The position numbers and the translations under genes are program-made. Source: Lunularia cruciata (taxonomy: Eukaryota > Streptophyta > Marchantiopsida > Lunulariales > Lunulariaceae). From it: a stretch of DNA of 64,000 nt. Below the pieces are notes generated by a model. It was not told the origin of the DNA and did not search any database. It worked only from the letters and a program-made list of their open reading frames with translations. Location: positions 48,217,034 to 48,281,033 of the forward strand of contig OX419762.1 in NCBI GenBank assembly GCA_948567375.1, given 5' to 3'. This document shows, piece by piece, positions 26,560 through 38,340 of this stretch (its first letter is position 1; every line of letters starts with the position of its first letter).

Positions 26560-27815
26560 ATAAGTAGAAGTATTTGACAGAAAACCTTCAAGTCCTCTCC
26601 CTACCCTGGGACTTGACCAGACCAGACGCAAATCCAAGACTTTTGAAGCTTTGAGTACACATGCACCACGATATAGATTGAGTGAACAACATTCAAATCC
26701 CCTGGTCCTTTTTTTTAATATTAATTTTGCATAGAAAATTTCCTCCATCCCTTTATTCTTTCTCCGTATTCTCATTTACACCTTCTGGTCTTTTTAAAGT
26801 TCACCAATTATACTTCAAATGATCATGAACATAGAAGAGGTACAGACAGGTTAATAGGACATTGGATTACATGCAAATACAAATATAGTAAATAAACATA
26901 GTGTCTTAAAATACAGAATTGATGTCTTTATCCATCGTGGGTATTAGCAACCTTGACTTTGGGGTTTGGTTAATGCATATGTCTAGCGGGGCATTGCTAA
27001 AACGTAGAATTATTCGACAGATAAACTTTCTAGTCCTCAGCTCCCCATAAACGTATGTATAGAAGCTAGAAGCCAACCCAAGACTTTGAAGTTTGATTTA
27101 GATTGAGTGAACAACATTCAAATCTCCTGGTCTTGTCTAATTAATTTCGCAAAGAAATTTCCTCCATCTATTTGTTCTTTCCCTCTACTCTCAAATATAC
27201 CTTCTGGTCTTTTCAACCTCACAAATTACACTAGAATGATCATGAACATTGTGACATGGATCATGGAAGAGGTACCAATAGCTTAATAGGACAATGGATA
27301 ACATGCAAATGAAGTTATAAACAGACAAAATAAATTATTCTAAGACACTATGTAAATAAACATAGTGTCTTAAAATATAGAAGTGATGTCTTTATCCATC
27401 GTGGGTGCTTCATTAGCAACCTTTACTTTGGGGTTTGGTTAAATATACTTAGAAATATTTAACTTTCAAGTGATTGATTCAACAACATTCAAATCCCCTG
27501 GTCTTTATAATTAATTTCGCAAAGAAAATTTCCTCCATCCATTTATTCTTTCCCTGTACTCTCATCTATACCTTCTGGTCTTTTCAACCTCACGTATTAC
27601 GTACTTTAAAATGATCATGAACATTGTGATATGATCACGGAAGAGGTACCAACAGGTTAATAAGACATTGGATTACATGCAAAAAAAGATATGGTAAATA
27701 AACATAGTGTCCTGAACTACAGAATTGATATCTTTCTTTACCATCGGTGCTTCATTAGCAACTTTGACATTGGGGATTGGTTAATTCTAATGTCTAGCCC
27801 GGCATTGCTAAAACG
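26560..27815. repeat. Three-unit direct repeat, periods about 425 and 371 bp
   Basis: The anchor ACAACATTCAAAT occurs at 26686, 27111 and 27482. Each unit carries in order: CCTGGTCYT, TTAATTTYGC, AAATTTCCTCCATC, CCTTCTGGTCTTTT, ATGATCATGAACAT, GAGGTAC, TTAATARGACA, ACATGCAAA, TAAACATAGTGTC, GATGTCTTTATCCATCG or a shorter form, TTAGCAAC, TTTGGGGTTTGGTTAA or TTGGGGATTGGTTAA. Units 1 and 3 also share TGTCTAGCSSGGCATTGCTAAAACG; unit 2 ends earlier. I see no coding or LTR structure. A 130-codon minus-strand frame at 26383-26775 runs into unit 1 and is not conserved in the others. Confidence 0.88.
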
Positions 27816-30800
27816 ACACGTCGTCCCGTGTTTGCCTGTCATACCTTGCTTCCTATACTTCCTTGCCTCACGGACAGAGAAGCTTGGAACAAATTGAACG
27901 TACATGCAAACGAAGGTACCTTCAATCTTCAACATCTAGTAAGACAAATCTGATGATTAGCACACTATGGTAGCCATTGGTAAAGCTAAGGATACAATAA
28001 GAATTGCAGAGATATCCCCGCCTGGCCTTATTCTAAAATTTCCCAGATCGAATTCGCCTGGAATGGGTTTATGTTTTGTCACGCTTTTGCACAAACTCTA
28101 GTCCGCATTTCTCCAACCAGATATGTTCAACTTCAAAAGGGAACAAATAACAAGAAAATGTTGTCACTGTCGTGCCCGTTCATGTTAGCAAACACATTCG
28201 AACGAGGAACAAACGACGAGAACCATGGTTGTAATTGTAATACGACAGTAGACTACAGCAGCATATAACATTCATTCACGAGGGCCGAAGAAATCACCTG
28301 GACGAACTTGTTCGGCCCAGGTGATTGCCACCATTGGAGCATTTGGAACACAAAGGATCAAGTTAGATGGCACAAGAATTTGTCTGAATAGAGACTCTAG
28401 CATTTGCTTATTTCTATAAAAGAACGCAAAAACTTGGGTTGTAAAACATTGATCTCAATTTTTGAACTGACCAACTTCGAAAGGTGGGAAATCTCGACGT
28501 TGACGACGTCAACGACCGTTTTAATGTACCTGCACTCTCCACACGTGATGTTGCAGTGAGTATCCCAATACGTGGAAGCCAACACTAAAGTTTTTCGGCA
28601 GTGAGGGTCCAACACACACCAAAAAAGAAAGCGAAAAAGAGTACAAAACACTGAAGAGTGCTCCGAGCACGGAGCCCAAAGGATAGGGATCACAAGCCGA
28701 AGCCAAACCAAGACGCCCAAACCCAGAGGACTGAGTGTTCATAGCTTTGATACAGAGAAAGATTGGGTGAGGTCTTGACTTTACCTTTACGAAATTCCAT
28801 AGTCATTTTGTGATACTTTTATGGTTGTGCATGGGAAAATAACCTAAACGTTTTATGAGTTTATAATCCAAAAATCAAATATAATAAGTTTGGAAACTTT
28901 CTTTAAAGATTTCAGAACCATTCATTTCTGTCAGCAAAGTCCATTAACTTCATCAATTGTTGATTAATTATTTATGAATCATTTTCTCATTGGTAAGACT
29001 ATTCAACCTGACTCACAAGATCTGGAGTGAAAGAGTCCGGCAAGAGGTCGTCGAAGTACGAAACCAGGTCGTGCCGAAGAATGAAAATTCAAAGCTCACC
29101 GTAACTTTGATAACAAGATGTCTTTTGGGCCCGCAGAATAAGGATCTCTGACTTTGTTAAAGCATTCAATTTTCTATTCCAAAGTCCAAAGTTCAGATCT
29201 ACAGAGTACTGCAAAAAGAAAGCAAAGGCAACCGCGTAACAAACACGAAAGATGGGTAAAAAGTAAGTAAGAGTATATTTTAATCATTAGAACGAGTTGA
29301 TTTGCCTAGTTTTGCCCTGTCAAACATCCTCTTGGGTCCTGTTCCTAAGAAGACGTATGAGGACGTTTGGCCGTTGACTGGATAGACAGGGTACGAGTCG
29401 AGAGAGAAGGCCCAAAGAGAAAGAATTGCCACAGCTGCAGCACTTACCGTACTGCAGTCAAGACGTCTCCATTTGCGGCAACTCTAGGACCGGCTGCAAG
29501 GCTTCTGAAGACGATACACAGCGGTTGTTGTTTTCTTCTTCGTGTCCCCAAAAAAGTAAGTTTGTAGGATTGGTTGGTGTAGGAGGTACACTGTAAGTTC
29601 CGTTCACCAAAAGTATCAAAGGGAGGCATCACTAAAAGTAAGTTCAAGTATACGTATCACGACACCAGATGATCCGGTTTCCGCAGCTTTTCTTCGGTCA
29701 CTTGCCTAATCTGGACTGCAGCAAGTACGGGTTTGCGACAGAGTCGCATAAGCATAACTAGCACGAGTCGCTTGTAAGTTCTGTTTTAACCAACTTTCAG
29801 CTGACACTTCCCACCAGAGATCCTTCCCCGCGAGGCCAAATTCTCCTCTAAACTAGCTGATTAAGTTGGTGTGGAACACGAGGAGAATGAACCACGAGGC
29901 GTCCTAATTTGTATTAGCACTACCGCCAGAGCGAACCACACCGCGGCGCTCTCGGGTAGACGCTAGATCCGGCACCCGCACCGTTCGTTGGCAAGTCGGC
30001 AAACCGGAGGTTAAAGGATAAACTCAAAATTTCAAGATCTCGTCGCCCGGACCATCATTGGAGGTTTAGCCCGTAAGCTAACTCATCAGCTTCAGCAGTC
30101 GCCAAAATGTCAATCCCTACTGGTCACCCTAATGGCGCGGAAGCTGCAAACCACGGATATTACCGACATTTGAGGTGCTAAAAAGGAGGGGAGTGATAAC
30201 TTGTTTGGGGGCAGCCGCAGGTGGTAGGAGACGAAATCGGACCGCTAAAAAACAGCGGGAGTGGAACGCATGGTGACGGGTATGCCATGTGCCGCCGAGT
30301 GAGACCCGAGGACGGGAAATCTCCTGTAGAAAGCGGCGGTCAAGTTTTGCGACGGCAGCGGCGAGGGACAGGGGAGTGCAGATTGCTGGCGATCGGGCGT
30401 GCGGGCAACCAGGCGAGCGGGGAAGAAAGAGAACAAGCTTGAACAACGAGGGGCGAAAGATCGGTGGCGCTGGCGCTAGTGATGAATCTGGGGTTTGTTT
30501 GGGCGTCTTCGGAGGGCGCGATGAAGAAGGGAGATGACGATCATGCAGTGGCCCACCGGGAGGAGATGTACAAACATGATAAAAGAAATTCTCCAGAAGG
30601 AAGGATGCCGATGCGGAGAGTTGCCAGGGGGGTCAGGAGATCACGAACTTGGGTTGATGATCGTGAGAGTGGAAAGCGAGGATTGTAGCACAAGAACAAG
30701 AGAGGGACCAAGGGAGTGGGAAAGGAAAGGGAGTAGGCGGAGGAATGGGAAGAAAAGGGAGGGGGTATCATATTTTTCATGCTTAAGGTCTGGGAGAGAG

Positions 30801-31018
30801 AATTAGTCAGGTGCTGACCGATCAATTTTGATCAAGGAGGGGAATCTAGGAATTAGGTGAAGAGAATCCGGATTGGTTTGCGGGAGTGGTTACTGCGTGC
30901 ATGATTGAAATTTTTAAGAGATTTAGCACAGGGCTGAAGAGAGAGGGGTTGGGGGCTTATGTTCTCAGTTGTAAGATTGATGAGGAGCGTAGTCTAAGGC
31001 TCCGCTCCTGCTAAGTTT
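27816..31018. other. Intergenic, GC-rising approach to the glycosyltransferase gene
   Basis: Composition changes from AT-rich to GC-rich from about 29300. The part 30180-30800 is G/A-rich on the + strand and therefore open in nearly all frames, giving many overlapping frames of 60-105 codons with no conserved motif. It could hold the promoter and an untranslated first exon of the gene at 31501, but no TATA box or splice pair could be fixed. A possible acceptor-like CTGCACGCAG lies at 31311-31320. Confidence 0.4.
28282..28326. other. Two interlocking inverted repeats (pseudoknot-like)
   Basis: GGGCCGAA (28282-28289) is complementary to TTCGGCCC (28311-28318), and AATCACCTGG (28292-28301) is complementary to CCAGGTGATT (28317-28326). 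Both stems are perfect, their order is a-b-a'-b', and they share two bases. They cannot both form fully as a simple hairpin. No adjacent gene gives a role. Confidence 0.7.
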
Positions 31019-31046
31019 GCTCTCTCAGGAACGGTCCTGAGAGAGC
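31019..31046. other. Perfect 12-bp hairpin upstream of the GT47 gene
   Basis: GCTCTCTCAGGA, a four-base loop ACGG, then TCCTGAGAGAGC: a perfect stem. It lies 455 bp before the chosen start codon and 58 bp before a second perfect palindrome. It could be a leader structure if transcribed, or a relic of an insertion; neither is shown. Confidence 0.8.
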
Positions 31047-31103
31047 GATCTACACTCGGGAGTGGCAGTCAGTCAAGCAGCACTTGATAATGATGTCACT
31101 ACT

Positions 31104-31125
31104 GGAATTCCACTAGTGGAATTCC
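31104..31125. other. Perfect 22-bp palindrome
   Basis: Half-site GGAATTCCACT followed directly by AGTGGAATTCC, with no spacer. Such a long perfect palindrome is unlikely by chance. It may be a dimeric protein-binding site in the promoter or leader of the gene at 31501; function is inference only. Confidence 0.8.
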
Positions 31126-31500
31126 CGCTGATCTTTGCCTCGAATGCGGCTGTTGGTGAGTGTTCAATATCGGGAAGCCTCGCAACAGTCCGCATGATTT
31201 TTCAAAATCACGGATTGGAGGGGGGTTCCGTAAGAACTACAAACCTCGTGATAATTTACTCCTGTTGCTTTGTCTTTATTTCCATCCTACTGGTACGCGA
31301 TTTTTCGGTCCTGCACGCAGATTTGTAACTCTCATCCATGTGGTGAACTCAATAGTGCGGGACTGATAGTTGTCGGAATTGGATCAGGAAGATGAAGAAA
31401 CGCTGAGCAGTCTTTACAATTGGTGGAATTGAAGAATTTTCTGCCCGGGGAGAGGGGAGCACTGGCACCCGTAGCGGGTTGATAGAGTGACAGAATTCTG

Positions 31501-33057
31501 ATGCGTGCCGCAGACATTGGAGGAACGGGGTCACTCAGGAGATCGACACCTCGTGCTTCCGATGATTTCACGTACAAATTTGTGGATGATGACACATCAG
31601 TGGCCATAGAGAAGTTTCATCACGCTATGAAAAAAGGCTCCAAAATGTCTTCCCCGAAGCTGTATCTTTGGATCTGCCTCCTCGCCATGGCTCTGATAAT
31701 TCTCATCTGTACTGGTTTAGATTCCGTAGACAGCGGCTTCCTGTCCTTGGAGAAGTTGAAACCTGCTCTTTACACCGGTGATTCCCTTAGTGCTCGCCAG
31801 GAGGAATTCCAGGAACGACCTAAGGACATTTGTCAGGGAAAGAGAGTGTACATGTACGAGCTTCCTTCCCGGTTCAATGTCGACTTCTCTCTTAACAAGA
31901 CGATGTGTAAGGATGGACTCATGGCATGGCTGGATCTTTGTTCACGATTCGAGCATGGAGGCTACGGAACTCGGTTCCTCAACGAAACCCAGTACGAAGG
32001 GCAGTGGGATAAGGACTGGTACGACACGGATTCCTACATGCTGGAAGTCATTTTTCACAACCGGATGCAGTCTTACAAGTGTCGTACTTTGGATCCTTCC
32101 AGAGCGGATGCATTTTTCATTCCTTACTACACAGGTATTGATGCCCTGAGATTGCTGTACGAGAAGGCAGATTTGTCTGATACTATGGATAAGAGGGCTA
32201 ATTTCGGGACCGAGATTGTGGATTGGATGGATCGGAATGCTCATCAGTGGTGGCATAAGTATCAGGGTAGAGATCATTTCATGCTCTTCGGCAGGACGAC
32301 GTGGGATTTCCGGGTGCAGAAATATTGGGGAACCGGATTTGTCGACCGACCGTATATTTATAATACAACCAATCTCATGATGGAACGAGAACCGACAACA
32401 GAAAATGAGCAGGCAATTCCGTATCCCACCAGTTTCCATCCGTCTTCGCCCGAAAGGCTTTGGAGTTGGATTAGAGGTGTCCAGGAAACCCAGAGGAAAT
32501 ATCTCTTCGCCTATGTGGGGGCTCCGAGACCAGAGCTGGATTGGAGCGTGAGGGGAATTCTTAGCAGTCAGTGCACGAAAGCCGGCAACAAGTCTTGTCA
32601 CATGGTGGATTGTTCCCAGATCGTATGCAGCCATAATCCAATCGCCATTTACAAGGCCTTTCTGAAGTCCACATTCTGTTTGCAGCCCCGAGGTGATAGT
32701 TCCACCAGAAGATCTACTTTCGATTGCTTGATAGCCGGGTCCATTCCCGTATTTTTCCACGCGGATTCGGCTTACACCCAGTATACTTGGCATCTGCCGA
32801 GAGACAGTTCTTCATACTCCGTCTTCATTTCGGAAGATGATCTGAAAGCGGGAGTGTCGATTCAGAAGGTGTTGAGGGGCTATTCCCCGGACAGGATTCG
32901 CAGAATGCAGAAGATTATTCAAGCTTTGATTCCAAATTTGTTATATGTTGACTATTCAAATGATATCAAGAGCGGGCATAAAGATGCTTTCGAACTGAGC
33001 ATTCAGAAAGTCGTGGAAAAAACCATTGACTACAAGCATATGTTGGAGCAGTCTTGA
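31501..33057 (+). CDS. GT47 xyloglucan galactosyltransferase, MUR3/KATAMARI1-like
   Basis: A 518-aa single-exon gene and the only convincing intact host gene here. The family (exostosin-type GT47, clade A) adds galactose or related sugars to xyloglucan side chains in the Golgi. Residues 1-53 form a basic cytosolic tail, 54-73 (LYLWICLLAMALIILICTGL) a single signal anchor, about 74-110 a stem, and from 111 the lumenal catalytic domain. It opens with CQGKRVYMYELPSRFN (111-126) and contains FLQPRGDS-type sequence CLQPRGDSSTRRSTFDC (393-409) and IAGSIPVFF (411-419), the hallmark nucleotide-sugar region of the family. Sequons lie at N132, N161, N288 and N363, and many Cys fit lumenal disulfides. 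The first ATG was used; Met43 or Met49 would still keep the anchor. Angiosperm MUR3 is about 620 aa, so this is a shorter paralogue type. The acceptor sugar cannot be read from sequence. Confidence 0.93.
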   Translation: MRAADIGGTGSLRRSTPRASDDFTYKFVDDDTSVAIEKFHHAMKKGSKMSSPKLYLWICLLAMALIILICTGLDSVDSGFLSLEKLKPALYTGDSLSARQEEFQERPKDICQGKRVYMYELPSRFNVDFSLNKTMCKDGLMAWLDLCSRFEHGGYGTRFLNETQYEGQWDKDWYDTDSYMLEVIFHNRMQSYKCRTLDPSRADAFFIPYYTGIDALRLLYEKADLSDTMDKRANFGTEIVDWMDRNAHQWWHKYQGRDHFMLFGRTTWDFRVQKYWGTGFVDRPYIYNTTNLMMEREPTTENEQAIPYPTSFHPSSPERLWSWIRGVQETQRKYLFAYVGAPRPELDWSVRGILSSQCTKAGNKSCHMVDCSQIVCSHNPIAIYKAFLKSTFCLQPRGDSSTRRSTFDCLIAGSIPVFFHADSAYTQYTWHLPRDSSSYSVFISEDDLKAGVSIQKVLRGYSPDRIRRMQKIIQALIPNLLYVDYSNDIKSGHKDAFELSIQKVVEKTIDYKHMLEQS

Positions 33058-36000
33058 GCGTCGAATTGTCCATTGACAATTGAGCGCTTGTGTATTCAAT
33101 TAGGTGTAAGCAGCAGCAGGAGCATCTATGTAGCTTCTCGCTAGGAGTAATTCTTTACATAAAGCAGCCTCTGGGAATGATGAAGCATGTTCCATACAGC
33201 TAGATAGCTCATGGTCGTCACACCACGATTTGTGGGCGGGCCGAGGCGAGGGAGGCTCGGGGGACTATTGTCTCGTGTGTGTTTGGAATTTTTCCATCTC
33301 TACTGGGGTAACATGTCATGTGCAATAAGAGGAACGGATAATAGTTCATGCTTCTTGCTTGGCTGTTGTTGTAATCTTGGACGAGTGGCAGTCGGTTCAT
33401 GCGCTCAATAGAACAAGTGCCGTCAAAAGTGTACAGTTCTCACAAAAGGATCGACACGAAGTTAAAATTAGTTTGATCGAAGTTATTTTACCTCAGGGAG
33501 AAAGGTGACGAAAGATATGGGAAACATACATGATACTATAGATTACAAATGTAGAGGCTCATCAGTCATAGACCTGTCTTATAGCAATCGTTCTCTCTTT
33601 CCTTTAGACATTTCCTTCTTTACAGATGTATTGCCAAATTGTAAGGATAATTATCCATGGGAGGATCTCGAATTCGTTAAAAAGTTGGGCTAGTTGAAAC
33701 GAGACATTAAATATTTTCTACTCGTAAAGCTTGCATGATGTTCTTTTAATCAGGGTCTTAAGACTAAATTAGTGTGGTGTCGTCTGATTTCACCACGTGC
33801 ATAGTGTTTTCTAGCATGGATCATTATAATTTTCATAAATATGATATTATACTACTACTACTCCCTTATCCTGCAGGTCAATATGCCTCCATAAGCAGCT
33901 GAATTTGCCATTGGACTTCCGTGTGGTTGTCCGGAATAGTTCTGTATGAACTGCTCTAAACAGCTGATAAGCTACGTAAGTAGAACCCTTGCTCAGGTCA
34001 AAAGGAAATAGCCGTGGGAGGAAAGGTTCGGTCCTGTTGTGTGGGGGCATGTCGCCTGGATAGCCAAAGATGATGACTATTTTTGAAGTAGACCTAGGAG
34101 TGGAGGCTGTAGCACCAAGCTAAGAACTTTGACTTCTGAGTACAGTTGAGTGTGTTCCGATAGTCGCTGCTGAAACCACGATGTACTGGAATGACAGCAG
34201 CACAACCTGATGTGAACAAGACGTGCACTTACTAGCATGATAGTAGCAAACTATCATGAGCGCATGTACTTTCTACACCTCAAAACTTGTGAGACACTCA
34301 CGTTTGATCCGTTCGTAAGAAGTGATGCAAAATAGTTCAAAAGGGTGGCAGGCGCCACCCGTGTTCTAACCAAAAAGAGGATCCTGAGCAAGTCGATTCT
34401 TAACTGCTTTGGGAGGCAATCAAAGCTCGCACTTTCTAGACCTTTCGGAAGAGTTCTGTAAAGCATCTACAGAAGCATTCGACTTGATTGCGACAGGCGC
34501 CTCTCCACTTTCAAGCGATTCGTTATACTGTACTTGCATTCCAAGAAAAGACTTAAACAGCACCCCATATTTGGCACTTCGACTTAACGGTTCCCCGAAA
34601 TAGGCCGAAAAAAGCCTTGCAAACTTGACGTGACACGTCAAATTTCATATGTCTACATGTCCGCCATTCACGAACTTGTCAGGTCAATTCTAAATTGCAA
34701 ACGTCACATTCCAGTCATTAGTACATAGGATTTGTTCTTCCTCATGGAAAAGTGTCACAGTGTACAGTTGACCTAAGTTAAAGTGAATCTACAGAATAAT
34801 TTTGTTATTTTTTCTGTCATTCGGGTTAAGTATATGAAATGGTTTCGTTCAGTATTTGTAAAAGGTACTGTATGGAAATTGTAATATCCAACCTTTTAAA
34901 ATAGGTTCGGATGCCAGATGATAATTTGTGCCCACACAACTCACAAGCGTAAATTAATTGAAACTAAATTCGAGTATATTCTTGTTAAAATTTTCACTTT
35001 GTCTTCTCTATATAGTATGTTCCATATAGTGTTACATTAAGATAAGACGAAAAAAGAAAAAATTCAAATTTTCTTTTTAACATTCTCTTGTCCAAAAATG
35101 CACATATTTCACTTTACAAAATTCTAAGACATAAAATATAACTTGCAACGAAATATACAATGTTGATATAATGAATCTTTACCCAGATAATTATGTGCAT
35201 ATTATGCATAACTCTTCTAAATTAATCATTATCTTGCAGTACTACTTCAACTATTCTATGTACCAAACTATGCCTCCTCTAGCTTCTCTCATATTTTGGC
35301 ATTTCTTTCTCTATTGATTCCTCTTCTTCTACCTTAATATGGATTGTGGTGCTTGAGGAATTCCAACTTAGAGAGTACAAACGTAGTATAATCTTCCTAC
35401 CTTGGCATCTCTAGAGCTTAGTGAGATTCAAGAACAACACTCTCTTGACAAGGTTCTTTATTGAAAACTATAGTTATCATGAACTTCTTAGCCTATTTTA
35501 GTAAACTCAAGAATATCAAAAAGAACGATCTAATATCCACTACAATGGTTATCTAATTGTACAGCTACTCCATTCATAGCAAGCTGTATTGCAGAAAACA
35601 AGATAGTCGAACTAAATAAAGGTCCAATATTAATATTCAAATCTTAAGCATGGTGCTACGACAAATTAAAGTTTTTGAGGTTTCTATATTGTGCAGTGAA
35701 GAAGGTATATATTCATGCCTCCTCACAAACACTTGCAAAAAGCAACTTGGACTATGTATGTTGTCATAACATGTTGGACCTTGTAGTATTGGTATTCATT
35801 GCAAATCTTGTCCAAGGTTAAGTCTGTAGTAACTATACATATAAGGACTTAAATGGGTTATTTCATAATTATAGGGGTTAAAATTGGTAAAAATATTACC
35901 AAATGATAAATAAGACTACAAGCTAGGTGTACCAAATGCTTTCTGCTAATAAAGTATGGCATGATTTACACCTAGGTTAGGCACCCAAGAGCAAAACTTC

Positions 36001-37285
36001 ATTGGGGACATAAGATGAGCAACTTTGCATCCATAACACATAGCTATAATTTGTGATAATCTAAGTGTAATTGTGCTTGGTTTTATATGCATAAAATGCT
36101 CCTATTTGAATTTAAACCTGGCTTTATATGAAAAATTTGCTCAAGAGCATGTAACTAACTTAGCAAGCTAGTAAAAATAGGCAAAACTATTCAATTTAAG
36201 AATACAATGAAACTAATTTCAGCACTTGATTCTTGATGATTGCTAGTTAAATTCACCAAAATTTTGAGCTTTTAATTGGATTTTGAAAGTGGATAATATA
36301 GAATCCATGTTTTATGTGATCAAGTTAATCATCAAAAGTTGATGATGAAACCAATTTTCACTACGTTGTTTGTAGATTGCATAAATTCCCATAAAGTAGG
36401 TGCTTTTTGCAACTCAACTACCTATCAAAAGCTGTCCATTTTATCTCTGGTATCCATAGTATCACTTTTGCTATAATATTGGCCACATAAAATAGAGAAC
36501 TGGCTAGGGATGCTTTGCTTTTCTTTATCATTTAAATAGTTATGAAGTGGAACTGGGAAAAAAGTGATAGAATGGGGATTATAAGAAGAGTAACTTAAAG
36601 AAACACAATGAATTTTCCAAAATTGAACTTTGAAGGCAAGATGCCTCTAAAGATCACTTTTTCTAAAATTACTTAAAATACTACTACAAAGCCAACCATT
36701 ATACCTCATATGGCTTGGTAACGTAGCATAGAGGACAAAAACGCTAATCACACTAATCAAAGAATTCACCTTTAAGATTTGACAAAGTCTTCTAAGCTTC
36801 ATCTAAAAGGACTTATCATACACAAAATTTTACCAATTACTATAGAAGTTACATAAAAGTCTTCACCAACTGCTATTGACTTTCCATAGAAGTATACACT
36901 TCACTTCAACCATAATTTTTATCAAATCCTTTACTAGTCAATATTTTTGAGTAGATAGGAACTCTAAATTTTTTTCTAATTAACCCATAAGAAATTTATA
37001 AGAAGAAATGGTGGGATAAAAAAATAAAATTTGTGAATTATTATATTTTATCTAGAAGTAATTTGGACCCATTTACCCATAAAGAGAAAAAAGGAACCGC
37101 ATAGAAAACACAAAGGATGGGAAGACCTCATCAAGCCATACAAGGGTGAGACAAAATAAGTAAAATAGAGAGAGCTAAGCCCCAATAGAGTTGATTTGAG
37201 TGTTATATAAATATGACTTGATATGAATGTTACCCATAAATATACCATGGAATTGTTCTTCTACTCAAGATAGATAATTTTGGTA
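33058..37285. other. Intergenic; 3' flank of GT47 gene then AT-rich DNA
   Basis: The first few hundred bases probably hold the 3' untranslated region of the gene ending at 33057, but no clear AATAAA signal is placed. Beyond 34700 the DNA is strongly AT-rich with no frame above 73 codons, and I see no recognisable domain, tRNA or repeat boundary. Confidence 0.5.
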
Positions 37286-37289
37286 TATA

Positions 37290-38340
37290 GAGTTTGAAGG
37301 TCTGGAGCTTATATTAAAGGAGGTCAAAATGAAAAAGTAAGATCCTAACATGAAGACAAAGGCTCCTTGCGGGCATAATTATGCAGAAATAAAGCAATGA
37401 AATATGGTTGGGCTAATTATTCTAAGACTAGTTTGGTATTTTGGTATTTTGGATGTACTTAAGATCCAAGTGAGTTCTAGACATGAAGGAAAAGCACCTT
37501 CTAGGCCAATAACACATAATTAAAATACTTTTTTTTCTCTTCTTAGGCCAACTACACATAATTATAGCTTTAAAATAAGCTACTTCTAACAAAAATATGA
37601 ACAAACTGATCTAGAGCTTTAGATATAAATGTCCAAAACTTGGAGTGAGTAGAGATCTAGATGTTCAAGTAAGTTATAGACATGAAGATAAAGCCATCCT
37701 TTTGGGCTATTTATGAGAAACTACTAAAAAGAAAAGTTTTTCTATGGTGGTCAAAATTATATTAAAATTTATTAGAGCTTATGATCCAATTGTATACATC
37801 TTAGAATAAAGGAGATTTGGATTTCAAAGGAAGGTTTAGACATGAACATAAATGAACTCTTTTGGATTAAGAAAAGCTATAATATGGAAAAGAAATTGGA
37901 GAAATAATTTAGTGCTTTGATTTTAAGGGGCTTGCGCTTGGAGGAAGGAGATCTAGATGTCTTAGTGAGGTCTAGCTATGAAGGAAAGTGGCAATCTTTT
38001 GGCAAATTATGCACAAAGTTAATAGAAAAATATCTAAGATTTCGGTTAAAGAAAAAATATCTAGTAGATTTATTTCATGATTTATAGGTTTAAGATCCAA
38101 AATTTGGAGAAATATATGTTTGAATACCAAAATAAGATTTCAACAAAAGTGTAAAGCCACTGGTTTGAGCCTAATTTATATTGATATGAGATGAAAAATT
38201 ATTCTTTTAGATAAAAACAAAAATATACTGATTTGGAACTTGGAGTCCAAAGATCAAAAGCCTAGAATTGAGGTCTTGATTTTCATATAAAGTCTTTGCA
38301 TGAAGGCAAATGCTACATCTATTTGCTAAACTCATAAAAA
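37290..38340. repeat. Decayed satellite-like array, spacing averaging about 158 bp
   Basis: A degenerate motif of the type AGATCTAGATG - AAGTGAGTTCTAGACATGAAGG - AAAGC - CTTTTGGGC - ATTATGCA recurs. The ACATGAAG core or its decayed form appears at about 37348, 37481, 37680, 37840, 37976, 38141 and 38299. Intervals are 133, 199, 160, 136, 165 and 158 bp. Between cores, fragments such as GAGCTTA, GATCCAA and AGGAGATTTGGAT also recur. Units share only scattered blocks, so this is an old array. No coding sequence is involved. Confidence 0.6.

Noticed and set aside
26383-26775. 130-codon minus-strand frame
   Set aside because: It lies partly in the three-unit repeat, is not kept in the other units, and shows no recognisable motif.
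26686-27495. Possible CRISPR-like array
   Set aside because: Units are several hundred bases long and unequal, with no short repeat-spacer pattern; the genome is plant-like.
30129-30825. Cluster of overlapping frames on both strands
   Set aside because: G/A-rich composition removes stop codons in all frames; no frame shows a domain, and they contradict one another.
31942-32793. 283-codon open frame on the minus strand
   Set aside because: It lies wholly antisense to the GT47 coding sequence and has no domain; a shadow of the real gene's codon composition.
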